A stretch of 64,000 nt of DNA, taken from assembly GCF_002165255.2 (NCBI RefSeq), contig NZ_CP028561.1, positions 1,302,001-1,366,000 of the forward strand, read 5' to 3'. Of the stretch, positions 47,131-56,774 are shown piece after piece (positions within the stretch are counted from its first letter, which is position 1; every line of letters begins with the position of its first letter). The translations under genes and the position numbers were made by a program. Below the pieces are notes generated by a model. That model did not search any database. It saw nothing but the letters and a program-made list of their open reading frames with translations, and had not been told where the DNA came from. This DNA is from Acinetobacter sp. WCHA45. Lineage in GTDB: Bacteria > Pseudomonadota > Gammaproteobacteria > Pseudomonadales > Moraxellaceae.

Positions 47131-48126
47131 TTAAAAACGATTGTCCCAAAGCGCTTTCGCTTTAATCATTGCTTCATCATAACTATTCACAGCACCCATG
47201 GTATACAAAGCGATTCCCATGGTTTCGATCACTGCCATTTCGCCATATTCATGCTTTTGCTCACCGAGCCAAACTGCTTTGAATACTGCAAAATCAAGCT
47301 CTTCTTCAATCGGACTACGGTCAGGTGTTAATTTTGGTAGCTCATGTTCATATAGCTCACCATTTTTAATCCCACAAATTAAGGTTTTGGCATCAGGATT
47401 ACGCTCAAACTCACCACCTTCACCTTTGATCACAGCACTATTTTGATAGCCCAATCGAAAAGCGGTGTGTTGATGTGAAGTCCGATAAGCAGGGTGGAAA
47501 ATTGCTTGTAAAGTGGCTTTGGCGTTAAACGGATTAATTAGACGAGCAAGCGTATGAATTGGAGAACGTAAGCCCATCACATTGCGGAGTGAGATCAATT
47601 CACTCAGAATTGGTGAAATGGCTTCAAGTGGCAAAAATGCAAAATTATGTTGATCTAGTTGTTTACGGACATCTTGCTCATTCTCACAAATAGAATAGCC
47701 TAAGTATTGTAAAACTTGTTCCGTATAAACACGGTTAATGGTATGACCCGATGCGCCGTGCATCACAATTCTATAGCCATGATGAGCCAGTGTTAATGCC
47801 GCCAATAAAAACCACGGATAGTGCTTACGCTTGCCTGCATATGATGACCAGTCAAGATCGACATCAAGTGGCTGAAAATTGAGTTGATCACGTGTTGCTT
47901 GAACAAAACCAGCCAATTCATCGACAGATTCTTCCTTAACACGTAAAAGCATTAAGAATGCACCCAACTGAACATCCAAGACTTCATCTTTTAAAATCAT
48001 GCTAAATGCTTGATAGGCTTCTTCATAACTGAGCGAACGAGAACCTGTTTTCCCTTTACCCAAGATACGAACATACTGAGCAAAGGGATGTTCTACAGTT
48101 TTATAAATATTTCGTTTTGTATTCAT
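47131..48126 (-). CDS. ybiB: YbiB family protein (TrpD-like fold, nucleic-acid binding)
   Basis: 331 residues from the ATG at 48126; an upstream TTG would add 9. It has the anthranilate phosphoribosyltransferase-type fold (glycosyltransferase family 3 N-domain plus catalytic-like domain). The PRPP site is altered, reading MHGASGHTINRVYTEQVLQ, as in YbiB/TrpD2 proteins, which bind nucleic acid rather than make anthranilate. C-terminal GEGGEFERNPD and the end block match YbiB. Confidence 0.87.
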   Translation of the reverse strand: MNTKRNIYKTVEHPFAQYVRILGKGKTGSRSLSYEEAYQAFSMILKDEVLDVQLGAFLMLLRVKEESVDELAGFVQATRDQLNFQPLDVDLDWSSYAGKRKHYPWFLLAALTLAHHGYRIVMHGASGHTINRVYTEQVLQYLGYSICENEQDVRKQLDQHNFAFLPLEAISPILSELISLRNVMGLRSPIHTLARLINPFNAKATLQAIFHPAYRTSHQHTAFRLGYQNSAVIKGEGGEFERNPDAKTLICGIKNGELYEHELPKLTPDRSPIEEELDFAVFKAVWLGEQKHEYGEMAVIETMGIALYTMGAVNSYDEAMIKAKALWDNRF

Positions 48127-48372
48127 GATCGTATGAGAAATCTTCGCCAACAATAAAAGGAATATGACATAAAAGTGACGTATTTAGCGTAAAAAAATAT
48201 GAGGAGCTGTCTAATCAATAAACAATTAGCGTTTGCTTATGCAGAGTGCAAATAAAATTATTGACCGAATCAGTCTAGTGATTTGATGTAAACGGAACAT
48301 GACATCCAATCTAAAAATCATTAGCATGGCTGCAAATCGAATTTTTAAAAACAATGAAAGCGAAAGGAAATA

Positions 48373-49521
48373 ATGATGTTAGCTTACGATGCAGATTTGG
48401 AACTCTTCCGTGATAACTTTAAACGTTTTATGAGCGAGCAAATTGCACCTCATTATGATCAGTGGGAACGCGAAGGCATTATGCCACGTTCAGTTTGGTC
48501 TTCATTGGGTGAAAATGGCTTTCTCTGTGTAGATGTACCAGAAGAATATGGTGGTTATGGTGTACCAACCCATTATTCATTAATGTTAGTTGAAGAATCT
48601 GCACGTGCGGGTTATTGCGCATTATCAACAGCGATTTCTTGTCATTCTGAAATTGCGGCACCGTATATTCAACATATCGGAACTGAAGAACAAAAGCAGT
48701 ACTGGTTGCCAAAAATGGTTTCTGGCGAAGTTGTTGGTGCGATTGGTATGACTGAGCCAGGAGCTGGTTCTGATTTACAGGCAATGCGTACTAATGCAAT
48801 TTTGCAAGATGATCATTATCTGTTAAACGGTTCAAAAACCTTTATTTCAAATGGTCAGCATGCTGACGTTGTGGTTCTAGCAGTCAAAACTGATCCACAA
48901 GCACGTGCTAAAGGTGTGTCTTTATTATTGGTTGATACACATTTGGAAGGCTTTAAAAAGGGCACGAACTTAGACAAAATAGGTCTGCATTCACAAGATA
49001 CCTCTGAATTGTTCTTTGATAATGTGAAAGTACCTAAAGACCAGTTATTGGGCAATGCAGGTTCAGGTTTTGCTTACTTGATGCAGGAATTACCACGTGA
49101 GCGTACTGCAATCGCAGCGACCTCTTTGGGAGCAATTCGTGGCTCAATTGATCTTGCGACCCAATATGTGAAAGAGCGTCAGGCATTTGGTCAAGCAATT
49201 GCTCAATTTCAAAATACACGTTTTGTATTGGCTCAAGCAAAAATTGATGAATTAGCAACAGCCGCTTTCTATAACCAAAACGTTGCTTTGTATAATGAAG
49301 GCAAATTGGATGTAGAAACCGCAGCGGCATTAAAGAGCTTTAGTACCGATATGCAAATGAAAGTAGCCGATAATTTACTTCAATTATTTGGTGGCTATGG
49401 CTATATGACAGAATATCCAATTTCACGTTTCTTCGTTGATGCGCGTATCCAACGTATTTATGGTGGTACCAACGAAATTATGAAAGAAATCGTTGCACGT
49501 GGATTGATTGGTAAGTCTTAA
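48373..49521 (+). CDS. acyl-CoA dehydrogenase
   Basis: A 382-residue FAD enzyme of the acyl-CoA dehydrogenase family. The signatures GAIGMTEPGAGSDLQAMRT (residues ~116-134) and QLFGGYGYMTEYP near the C-terminus are intact. The catalytic Glu lies in RIYGGTNEIMKEI. The start (tandem ATG) follows a GAAAGGAA site. Chain-length preference cannot be told. Divergent from ybiB, with a strong terminator downstream. Confidence 0.93.
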   Translation: MMLAYDADLELFRDNFKRFMSEQIAPHYDQWEREGIMPRSVWSSLGENGFLCVDVPEEYGGYGVPTHYSLMLVEESARAGYCALSTAISCHSEIAAPYIQHIGTEEQKQYWLPKMVSGEVVGAIGMTEPGAGSDLQAMRTNAILQDDHYLLNGSKTFISNGQHADVVVLAVKTDPQARAKGVSLLLVDTHLEGFKKGTNLDKIGLHSQDTSELFFDNVKVPKDQLLGNAGSGFAYLMQELPRERTAIAATSLGAIRGSIDLATQYVKERQAFGQAIAQFQNTRFVLAQAKIDELATAAFYNQNVALYNEGKLDVETAAALKSFSTDMQMKVADNLLQLFGGYGYMTEYPISRFFVDARIQRIYGGTNEIMKEIVARGLIGKS

Positions 49522-49556
49522 GCACAAAAATCATCTCTATTTAGTAGATGATTTCA

Positions 49557-49590
49557 GACTGAATCAAGAAACTTGATTCAGTCTTTTTAT
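49557..49590 (+). terminator. terminator of acyl-CoA dehydrogenase gene
   Basis: Perfect stem AGACTGAATCAAG/CTTGATTCAGTCT followed by TTTTTAT. Confidence 0.9.
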
Positions 49591-49610
49591 TTGTAGTGAT
49601 GTTTTTAAGA

Positions 49611-49937
49611 TCAAGGATTGGCTGGCTTATCAAATAATGCGGAACAACTTTTATGATCTATACAACCTGCCAACATAATCGCTTTGGGTAAACTGGCATA
49701 GAGATTAGTTAAATGCTGCTCTGCTGGATGTTGATAATTCCAGAACAAGAAATGCTTTGAACGTTGCTGATTAAAGTTTTGATAGAAGTTATTCTGCTTC
49801 TGCAAGGATTCAGCGTCTGGTGTTGGACTTCGACCATGTTCATGTGTACCCACTGTGGTCATCAGCATTGGTTGTGCAAAAGACAATGTTGTGCCAATGA
49901 GCAGAGAAAAAGTCAAAATACCAAATTGTTTAATCAT
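49611..49937 (-). CDS. small secreted protein under a Fur box
   Basis: A 108-residue protein with a Sec signal peptide (residues 1-21, ending LSFAQP). The mature part has an HEHGRSPTPDAE segment and two cysteines near the end (GCIDHKSCSALF) that could form a disulfide. No family recognised. A strong Fur box lies 37 bases upstream, so it is probably made under iron limitation and acts in the periplasm or outside. It may have a role in iron or heme acquisition, but that is inference from the operator alone. Confidence 0.7.
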   Translation of the reverse strand: MIKQFGILTFSLLIGTTLSFAQPMLMTTVGTHEHGRSPTPDAESLQKQNNFYQNFNQQRSKHFLFWNYQHPAEQHLTNLYASLPKAIMLAGCIDHKSCSALFDKPANP

Positions 49938-49973
49938 AATTTATTTGCGAACATTAAAATTTTGCTAGCAATA

Positions 49974-49992
49974 TATAATGAAAATCATTATC
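49974..49992 (-). promoter_or_regulatory. Fur box upstream of the small secreted protein gene
   Basis: Matches the 19-base Fur consensus at 17 positions (ATAATGAAAATCATTATC). The best-placed target is the minus-strand gene starting at 49937; pheA, starting at 50130 on the other strand, is farther away. Confidence 0.85.
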
Positions 49993-50129
49993 AATAAAGT
50001 TTGGTAATAAAAAGAGTTAAAACTCAGCGTGTTTAATAGTTTAAAGTGTTGTTATACTAGCTCGGATAATCAATTCACAGATGAATTGTAATCCATTCTT
50101 ATAGATGATTTTGCTGAGGTTGCATTCCA

Positions 50130-51239
50130 ATGGTAAACGATGGACAAAACACATCGAATTCACTTAATTTAGAACAAATTCGTAACGATATTGATAGTGT
50201 TGATCAACAAATCCAAGAGTTACTTAATCGCCGTGCAACGCTTGCAGAAGCGGTAGCCAAAGCGAAGTTTGCATCCGAAGAAAATCCGCTGTTTTATCGT
50301 CCAGAACGTGAAGCTCAGGTGTTACGTAAAGTCATGGAGCGTAACCAAGGTCCTTTATCTGATGCAACCATGGCGCGTTTGTTCCGTGAAATTATGTCAG
50401 CATGTTTGGCACTTGAAGCACCACAAAGTATTGCATTCCTTGGGCCTGAAGGCACTTATACCCACTCGGCTGTGTTAAAGCATTTTGGTAAAGATGCTGT
50501 TGTACGTCCATTGCCAACGATTGATGAAGTGTTCCGTGAAGTTGAAGCAGGCAGCGCACATTATGGTGTCGTTCCCGTTGAGAACTCATCAGAAGGGATT
50601 GTGAACCATACTCTCGATTGCTTTAAATCGTCGACAGTCAATGTGATTGGTGAAGTTGAACTACGTATTCATCATCAATTCCTTGTATCTGAAAATACCC
50701 GTAAAGACAGCATTAAGCAGATTTATGCACATCAACAAACCTTGGCACAATGCCGTAAATGGTTAGATGCGCATTATCCGGGCGTAGAGCGTGTCGCGTT
50801 GAATTCAAATGCTGAAGCAGCACGCCGTATTCGTAATGAATGGCATTCTGCTGCGATTGCATCTGATATTGCAGCAAGCATGTACAATCTTGAGATTTTA
50901 CATAGCAATATCGAAGATAACCCTGAAAATACCACTCGTTTCCTTGTGATTGGTCGTGAAAAGATTCCTCAAAGTGGTAATGATAAAACCTCTCTATTAA
51001 TCTCTGCGCATGACCGTGCAGGTGCTTTGTTGGAGATTCTTGCGCCATTTGCCAAACATAAAATTAGTTTGACTAGTATTGAAACTCGTCCTGCGCTTCC
51101 TGAGAAATGGGCCTATGTTTTCTTCATTGATTTGGAAGGGCATATTGATCAAGAAAATGTAGCCGCAGCATTAGATGAAATTCGACCTAATGTAAAAGAA
51201 TTGCGAGTATTGGGTTCATATCCTATTGCTGTTTTATAG
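50130..51239 (+). CDS. pheA: chorismate mutase / prephenate dehydratase
   Basis: A 369-residue bifunctional P-protein that makes phenylpyruvate from chorismate. The AroQ-type mutase covers residues 10-95 (IDSVDQQIQELLNRRATLAE). Prephenate dehydratase covers about 98-275, with FLGPEGTYTHSA and NTTRFLVIG. The ACT domain covers about 285-360, with the ESRP-like IETRPALPEKW for Phe binding. It precedes tyrA-aroA on the same strand, with a repeat-derived double hairpin in the gap. Confidence 0.96.
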   Translation: MVNDGQNTSNSLNLEQIRNDIDSVDQQIQELLNRRATLAEAVAKAKFASEENPLFYRPEREAQVLRKVMERNQGPLSDATMARLFREIMSACLALEAPQSIAFLGPEGTYTHSAVLKHFGKDAVVRPLPTIDEVFREVEAGSAHYGVVPVENSSEGIVNHTLDCFKSSTVNVIGEVELRIHHQFLVSENTRKDSIKQIYAHQQTLAQCRKWLDAHYPGVERVALNSNAEAARRIRNEWHSAAIASDIAASMYNLEILHSNIEDNPENTTRFLVIGREKIPQSGNDKTSLLISAHDRAGALLEILAPFAKHKISLTSIETRPALPEKWAYVFFIDLEGHIDQENVAAALDEIRPNVKELRVLGSYPIAVL

Positions 51240-51260
51240 TTCTATTTATTGTATTTTGAA

Positions 51261-51329
51261 TCCCTCCCAGCAGTCTCCCTTCAAAAAGGGAGGAGTTTCC
51301 CCTCTTTTTAAAGAGGGGTTAGGGAAGAT
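51261..51329. repeat. REP-like double-hairpin intergenic repeat
   Basis: The pheA to tyrA-aroA gap holds two adjacent hairpins (CTCCCTT/AAGGGAG and CCCCTCTTT/AAAGAGGGG). They are bounded by TCCCTCCC and TTAGGGAAGA. From memory, this layout recurs in Acinetobacter intergenic DNA. It is the only clearly G/C-rich palindrome cluster in the window and may act as a partial terminator or mRNA-stability element. Confidence 0.7.
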
Positions 51330-51352
51330 TTTTACATAGGCAAATATGTTTT

Positions 51353-53602
51353 ATGTCTCAACCATTATTTAAGAAAGTTGCATTTATTGGGCTTGGACTG
51401 ATTGGGTCGAGTCTTGCTCGTGTGATTGTGGCTGAACGACTTGCATCTCAAATTGTGGCTTCAACACGCTCAAAGAAAACATTAGAAGATGCCAAGGCAC
51501 TCGGTCTTATTCAAGACGGTTATGCAACACCAGAAGAAGCAGTTCAGGATGCCGATTTAATTGTTTTAGCTTTGCCTGTTCGTGCGACACAAAAAGTGCT
51601 AGAACAGATCAAGCCTTATCTTGCAGACAATGTCATCATTACCGATGTCGGTAGTACCAAAGGCAATGTGGTTGAAGCTGCTAAAGTGGTATTTGGTGAA
51701 AATTTACCAGTCGGTTTTGTACCGGGTCATCCGATTGCAGGTGCAGAACATACAGGTGTACATGCGGGCAAAGTTGATTTATTCGTCAATCATAAAGTGA
51801 TTTTGACACCACTTCCGACCAGTGCCGATTGGGCGGTTGAAAAACTGATTCAACTTTGGTCTGCGGCAAAAGCAGAAGTGATTTGCATGGATGTCACTAA
51901 GCACGATGAAGTGTTGGCACATACCAGTCATTTACCGCATTTGATGGCATTCAATCTGGTTGAGCAACTGGCAAATCGTGAAGATAATTTAGATATTTTC
52001 CGCTATGCTGCTGGAGGTTTTCGTGACTTCTCGCGTATTGCGGCTAGTGACCCACAGATGTGGCATGACATTTTCTTTGCCAATAAAACGGCAATTTTAA
52101 ATGCTGTTGATGGCTTTGAACAGCAATTGTCGATTTTAAAGAAATTGATTGCACAGGAAGATTCGCAAGCGTTGATGGGACTGCTCGGGCATGCTCAAGC
52201 AGCACGTCAGCACTTTAACCATATGTTGGCCAAAAAACCTTTGATGGAGAAAAACAAGGTGACACAGCAATTTACCATTTTACCGGGAAAGAAAACATTT
52301 ACAGGTAAATTCACCGTACCGGGTGACAAGTCTGTGTCACATCGCTCAATTATGTTTGGTGCGATTGCTGAAGGCACAACGCATGTGACAGGCTTCTTGG
52401 AAGGTGAAGATGCACTTGCAACTTTGCAGGCTTTCCGTGATATGGGCGTGAGCATTGAAGGGCCTAAGAATGGTGAAGTCACGATTCATGGCGTGGGTAT
52501 GCAAGGCTTAAAAGCACCAGCGAGCGCGTTGTATATGGGTAACTCTGGTACTAGCATGCGTTTGCTATCAGGTATGTTGTCTGCACAAAAATTTGACTCG
52601 GTGATGACAGGTGATGCGTCATTGTCGAAACGTCCAATGGAGCGTATTGCTAAGCCGCTTCGTGAAATGGGTGCACAAATCCAAACCACAGGTGAAAAAG
52701 GTACGCCACCAGTGAGTATCACGGGTAGTCAAGCCCTTAAAGGGATTCAATACGATTTACCAATGGCATCAGCTCAGGTGAAATCAGGAATTTTATTGGC
52801 AGGCTTATGGGCTGCTGGTGAAACTTCAGTGACGGAACCTGAACCGACCCGTGATCATACTGAACGTATGCTTCGTGCTTTCGGTTATGATGTAAAAACT
52901 GAAGGAAATAAAATCTCGCTTGTGGGTGGTGGTAAATTAGTTGGCACAGATATTCAAGTGCCTTCTGATATTTCATCTGCGGCATTCTTTATGGTGGGTG
53001 CGGCTATTACAGAAGGTGCAGATGTTGTCCTTGAAGCAGTGGGCATCAACCCAACCCGTACAGGCGTGATCGAAATTCTCAAGCAAATGGGCGCTGATCT
53101 GACTGTTGAGAATGAACGTATTGCAGGCGGTGAACCGATTGCAGATATTCATATCAAAGGTTCAAGAACATTGAAGGGCATTCATATGCCTGAAGATCAA
53201 GTACCTTTAGCAATTGATGAATTCCCAGCATTATTCATTGCGGCTGCATGTGCAGAAGGTCAAACCGTATTAACGGGTGCAGCTGAACTTCGTGTCAAAG
53301 AGTCTGACCGTATTCAAGTCATGGCTGATGGCTTGAAAATCATGGGCATTGATTGTACGCCAACAGAAGATGGCATCATCATTGAAGGTAAAGGCAAGTC
53401 AGGTGACTGGTCGGCAATCTTTGCTGGCGGTGAAATTGAATCTCACCATGACCATCGTATTGCCATGAGTTTCAGTATCGCAGGTTTACGTACTTCAGGT
53501 AACATCACGATTCATGGTACGGAAACGGTTGCAACTAGTTTTCCAACCTTTACTGAGCTAGCAAACTCAGCAGGTTTAGATTTACAAGTCGTAAATCAGT
53601 AA
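51353..53602 (+). CDS. tyrA-aroA: fused prephenate dehydrogenase / EPSP synthase
   Basis: A 749-residue natural fusion. Residues 1-300 are an NAD(P)-dependent prephenate (or arogenate) dehydrogenase with the Rossmann start FIGLGLIGSSLARV and HPIAGAEHTGV. Residues about 303-749 are 5-enolpyruvylshikimate-3-phosphate synthase with VPGDKSVSHRSIM, GNSGTSMRLLSG and RVKESDRIQVMADGL. It links tyrosine synthesis to the sixth step of the shikimate pathway. The fusion next to pheA is known from Acinetobacter and relatives. Confidence 0.96.
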   Translation: MSQPLFKKVAFIGLGLIGSSLARVIVAERLASQIVASTRSKKTLEDAKALGLIQDGYATPEEAVQDADLIVLALPVRATQKVLEQIKPYLADNVIITDVGSTKGNVVEAAKVVFGENLPVGFVPGHPIAGAEHTGVHAGKVDLFVNHKVILTPLPTSADWAVEKLIQLWSAAKAEVICMDVTKHDEVLAHTSHLPHLMAFNLVEQLANREDNLDIFRYAAGGFRDFSRIAASDPQMWHDIFFANKTAILNAVDGFEQQLSILKKLIAQEDSQALMGLLGHAQAARQHFNHMLAKKPLMEKNKVTQQFTILPGKKTFTGKFTVPGDKSVSHRSIMFGAIAEGTTHVTGFLEGEDALATLQAFRDMGVSIEGPKNGEVTIHGVGMQGLKAPASALYMGNSGTSMRLLSGMLSAQKFDSVMTGDASLSKRPMERIAKPLREMGAQIQTTGEKGTPPVSITGSQALKGIQYDLPMASAQVKSGILLAGLWAAGETSVTEPEPTRDHTERMLRAFGYDVKTEGNKISLVGGGKLVGTDIQVPSDISSAAFFMVGAAITEGADVVLEAVGINPTRTGVIEILKQMGADLTVENERIAGGEPIADIHIKGSRTLKGIHMPEDQVPLAIDEFPALFIAAACAEGQTVLTGAAELRVKESDRIQVMADGLKIMGIDCTPTEDGIIIEGKGKSGDWSAIFAGGEIESHHDHRIAMSFSIAGLRTSGNITIHGTETVATSFPTFTELANSAGLDLQVVNQ

Positions 53603-53611
53603 ACGAATTGA

Positions 53612-53652
53612 GAAATGCAGTATTTAGAATAGCTAAATGCTGCATTTTTTAT
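53612..53652 (+). terminator. terminator of tyrA-aroA
   Basis: Stem AAATGCAGTATTTAG/CTAAATGCTGCATTT followed by TTTAT. Confidence 0.8.
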
Positions 53653-53882
53653 TTGTTTATACATAAAAATAAGTTGTTAGGTGCAAACATAAAACGTATA
53701 AATAATGAAAATGATGAGTTTGACCATGTACATATCTAATTAGGTCTAAATTTATCAATTTAGTAAAATAAGTAAGACAATCGTCTAATCAATTAAAGAC
53801 AATTGTATATATAATCATTCTTACCGTACGAGTCGATTTTATGCTGCGATCCAGCTAAAAAAATAAAAATAGAGGGAATACC

Positions 53883-54191
53883 ATGAAAACATTGCAATTT
53901 ATAGCAGATTGTCCTAAACATTGGGTAATTATCATCTACCAAATGAATGCTATATCACGCAAGAATATGTTGCAGCGCTACTCTATAAACAATTAGAACA
54001 TTATTCTCTGTGAAATCTCTGCCAATTCACAGAAAAAACAAGCTTGGTTTGAACGAATAGAAACGCAAAGTATTATCCGACAGTTGGCTCAAGCCGTAGA
54101 AAATAGCTTAAAAGCAGAGCATAGCTTTTCTCAATTTGTATGGAAAAGCTAAGACGATTTTGTCAATAAAATCTTAAATAAAGTGATTTAA
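53883..54191 (+). pseudogene. decayed small gene with several frameshifts
   Basis: A good ribosome-binding site (AGAGGGA) precedes the ATG at 53883. The reading MKTLQFIADCPKH shifts frame to NYHLPNECYITQEYVAALLY, stops, resumes as NSQKKQAWFERIETQSIIRQ and meets a TAA before DDFVNKILNKVI. At least two frameshifts and one stop break an original protein of about 100 residues. Family not recognised. Confidence 0.65.
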
Positions 54192-54253
54192 GCATCGCCA
54201 TTTAGGTGTATGGTGTATATTTGTTTAAACACTTTATTTGAGAGTATTGGTGC

Positions 54254-55714
54254 ATGATACAGGTCGATTTTTCTAAATTATCTCCACAAGTAGTTTGGCG
54301 ACATTTTGAGACCTTATGTACAATTCCTCGACCATCTAAACATGAACAACGGTTAAGACAGCATTTAAAAGATTGGGCAGAACAGCGCAATTTGGAAACC
54401 TATGTCGATAACATTGGTAACCTAATTATTCGAAAAGTGGCAACTACGGGTAAAGAACAGGCTGCTGGTGTGATTTTGCAAGGCCATCTGGATATGGTGA
54501 CACAAGCCAATCGTGGTACCCAGCATGATTTTTTTAAAGATCCAATTCAACCAGTCTTAAAAGATGGTTGGCTGATTGCTGAAAATACCACGCTTGGTGC
54601 AGACAATGGCATTGGCGTTGCACTTGCAATGGCGGTATTAGAATCAAATGATATTGCTCATGGGCCGATTGAAGTCCTGTTGACCATTGATGAAGAAGCA
54701 GGAATGAGTGGTGCTCGTTTGCTTGAGTCAGGTGTGTTAACTGGACAGTGGCTTTTCAATATTGATACCGAAGAATGGGGTGAGCTGTATCTTGGCTGTG
54801 CAGGCAGTATTGACCTAGAAGTGGGACAGACACTTGAATATGAAACAGCTCCAAGTGATTTAATCTTTGTAGATTTACTGGTATCAGCTTTGAAAGGTGG
54901 TCACTCTGGGGTTGATATTCATTTAGGTCGTGGGAATGCCAATGTCATTCTAGCCCATTTCCTCAATGATTATTTGGCACCATCCAATGGCCGACTGGTT
55001 GAGTTTTTCGGTGGATCTGCACGAAATGCCATCCCGCGTGAAGCTGTGGCAACCATTGCAATTAAAGCAGAGCAATTACCCGCGTTGGAAAATGCCGTTG
55101 CTGTGGCACAAACTGAATGGCAACAAAAGTTACAGAACATTGATGATCAGCTACAGATCAGCTTACAGCAAAATGCTAACCCGATAAATGAAGTTATAAC
55201 ATTGCAGCAACAGCAAGCTTGGTTGCAAGCATTGGCAAGTTGTCCATACGGGACTGCCCAGTGGAGTAGCGCTTTAGCTGATGTGGTTGAGACTTCGAAT
55301 AATATTGGTGTGGTCAAATTGACCAAAGATGAAGCGAAAACCTTAGTTATGGTTCGTTCGATGGTGAATCAAGAAGCAGTAGCATTTGCTCAAAAGATTC
55401 AACAGCACTTTGCCAGTTTTGAAATTCAATCTGAATTAACGCCTTTAGTATCAGGTTGGACACCGAATCCAGAATCGGCTGCATTAAAGTGCTTACAACA
55501 GGCTTATCAATCTGCATTTGATATTGAACCTAATCTAAAAGTCATTCATGCAGGTTTGGAATGTGGCATTATTGCGGAACATTATCCTGATTTACAGATG
55601 GTGTCGTTTGGCCCTGATATTCAAGGGGCGCATGCACCAGGTGAGCGTGTGAAAGTAGATACTGTAGATAAATGCTGGAAGTTACTGGTGACTGCACTGG
55701 AAAGTGTGAAGTAA
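54254..55714 (+). CDS. pepD: cytosolic non-specific dipeptidase (aminoacyl-histidine dipeptidase)
   Basis: A 486-residue M20C metallopeptidase with two zinc ions. The first metal motif is LQGHLDMV, the bridging Asp sits in LGADNGIGVAL, the catalytic Glu pair lies in TIDEEAGMSG, and the late metal His is in GPDIQGAHAPGERV. It cleaves dipeptides in the cytosol. Length matches E. coli PepD (485). It appears monocistronic. Confidence 0.95.
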   Translation: MIQVDFSKLSPQVVWRHFETLCTIPRPSKHEQRLRQHLKDWAEQRNLETYVDNIGNLIIRKVATTGKEQAAGVILQGHLDMVTQANRGTQHDFFKDPIQPVLKDGWLIAENTTLGADNGIGVALAMAVLESNDIAHGPIEVLLTIDEEAGMSGARLLESGVLTGQWLFNIDTEEWGELYLGCAGSIDLEVGQTLEYETAPSDLIFVDLLVSALKGGHSGVDIHLGRGNANVILAHFLNDYLAPSNGRLVEFFGGSARNAIPREAVATIAIKAEQLPALENAVAVAQTEWQQKLQNIDDQLQISLQQNANPINEVITLQQQQAWLQALASCPYGTAQWSSALADVVETSNNIGVVKLTKDEAKTLVMVRSMVNQEAVAFAQKIQQHFASFEIQSELTPLVSGWTPNPESAALKCLQQAYQSAFDIEPNLKVIHAGLECGIIAEHYPDLQMVSFGPDIQGAHAPGERVKVDTVDKCWKLLVTALESVK

Positions 55715-55730
55715 CGAATTAATCCTGAGA

Positions 55731-56188
55731 TCAGACCGATGATCCTGTCTTGGTCTGATCAATCAGTGATAAATATTGTGTTGGTACATGTATTGTTAGC
55801 CAAACACCATTTTCTGCTTGATAAAACTCAAAGCCGTGTTTATACATTTGCGGTGTGTTAATTATGAATAGCACAGGCTTACCATAGTGTTGGCCTACGT
55901 TGGCTACCGCAACTGCAGCAAAAATCAGACAAGGGATGATTTTACAGTCAATAAAGATTTTTTCGATCAGTTCCATTAAGAACTTATCGGCTGTCATTGC
56001 AGCAATCGCAATCACGGCGTAAATCATGAAAATCCAGAATGAGTATTTTGCCAAACGTTCCCAGTCAAAAGGTCGAATCGAAGAACTTTGATTTAAATCA
56101 TTGGCAACATCGGGCGTAATCGTGCCTTGTTGTTGCCAATATTCAATAGTTTGCTTTAAAAAAGTCCCTGTTTTTTATTTAATTTCAT
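55731..56188 (-). pseudogene. DUF2157-like membrane protein, frameshifted and internally deleted
   Basis: Reading from the ATG at 56188 gives MKLNKKQGLF and then a stop. Adding one T to the T6 run near 56158-56163 would restore the frame into LKQTIEYWQQQGTITPDVA and RPFDWERLAKYSFWI, a DUF2157-type N-terminus. A membrane segment and a short C-terminal piece (GVWLTIHVPTQYLSLI) follow directly. The total is far shorter than normal, so the middle is probably deleted too. It is not expected to be functional. Confidence 0.65.
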
Positions 56189-56313
56189 TATTAAAAAATC
56201 CGAATGCTCATTTTATCGATATTGATAAAGCAGAAATGGGGCGTTAGGAGTATTTATTTTAGTAATCGAATGAATATTTTATTATATGTTTCAATGGTTA
56301 ATATTTGATTTTA

Positions 56314-56752
56314 TTATTTGAAAATGGGTATTTTTTGATCTTTTGTTGTCATCCAATAATTGCGTTCATGGTGGAAATCTGAATATGCATAAGGCAGCTC
56401 TTCAATAGTTAAACCATTAAGCATATTTTGATACCACTCAATATAGACAGAATTCTTATTTTTGCATTGGTTTAAAAACTCTTGATGTTGTTGAATAAAT
56501 AGCTCAGTCAGTTCAGTAATATCTTGAGTGATTTCTGTTTTGCGGATATCTCTATTTTTTTTGAATCCAGCTAGAAATAATAATGGCAGATGCATTTTTA
56601 TGGCTATTCAAAAAAGAACATCTCCAATAACAACCAGAAGGAGATAGAGAGGGTTCAACATATAAAGATTCAAATCCTCGTTTGTGCAATTCATGTGCAA
56701 TATAAAGTGTTTTTTTTAGATTGATGATGTAAAAATCCTTTTTCACTGTCAA
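56314..56752 (-). pseudogene. hypothetical gene split by a poly-A frameshift
   Basis: Two overlapping minus-strand frames join at an A8 run (minus-strand sense) near 56555-56562. The first (MTVKKDFYIINLKKTLYIAH ... SSWIQKK) stops there. The second continues with NRDIRKTEITQDITELTELF to a Phe-Lys end at 56314. Removing one A gives one protein of roughly 146 residues. The family is unknown. It may be a pseudogene, a phase-variable gene or a sequencing error. Confidence 0.65.
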
Positions 56753-56774
56753 TGTCCTGTTTTTCTATTTAAGT

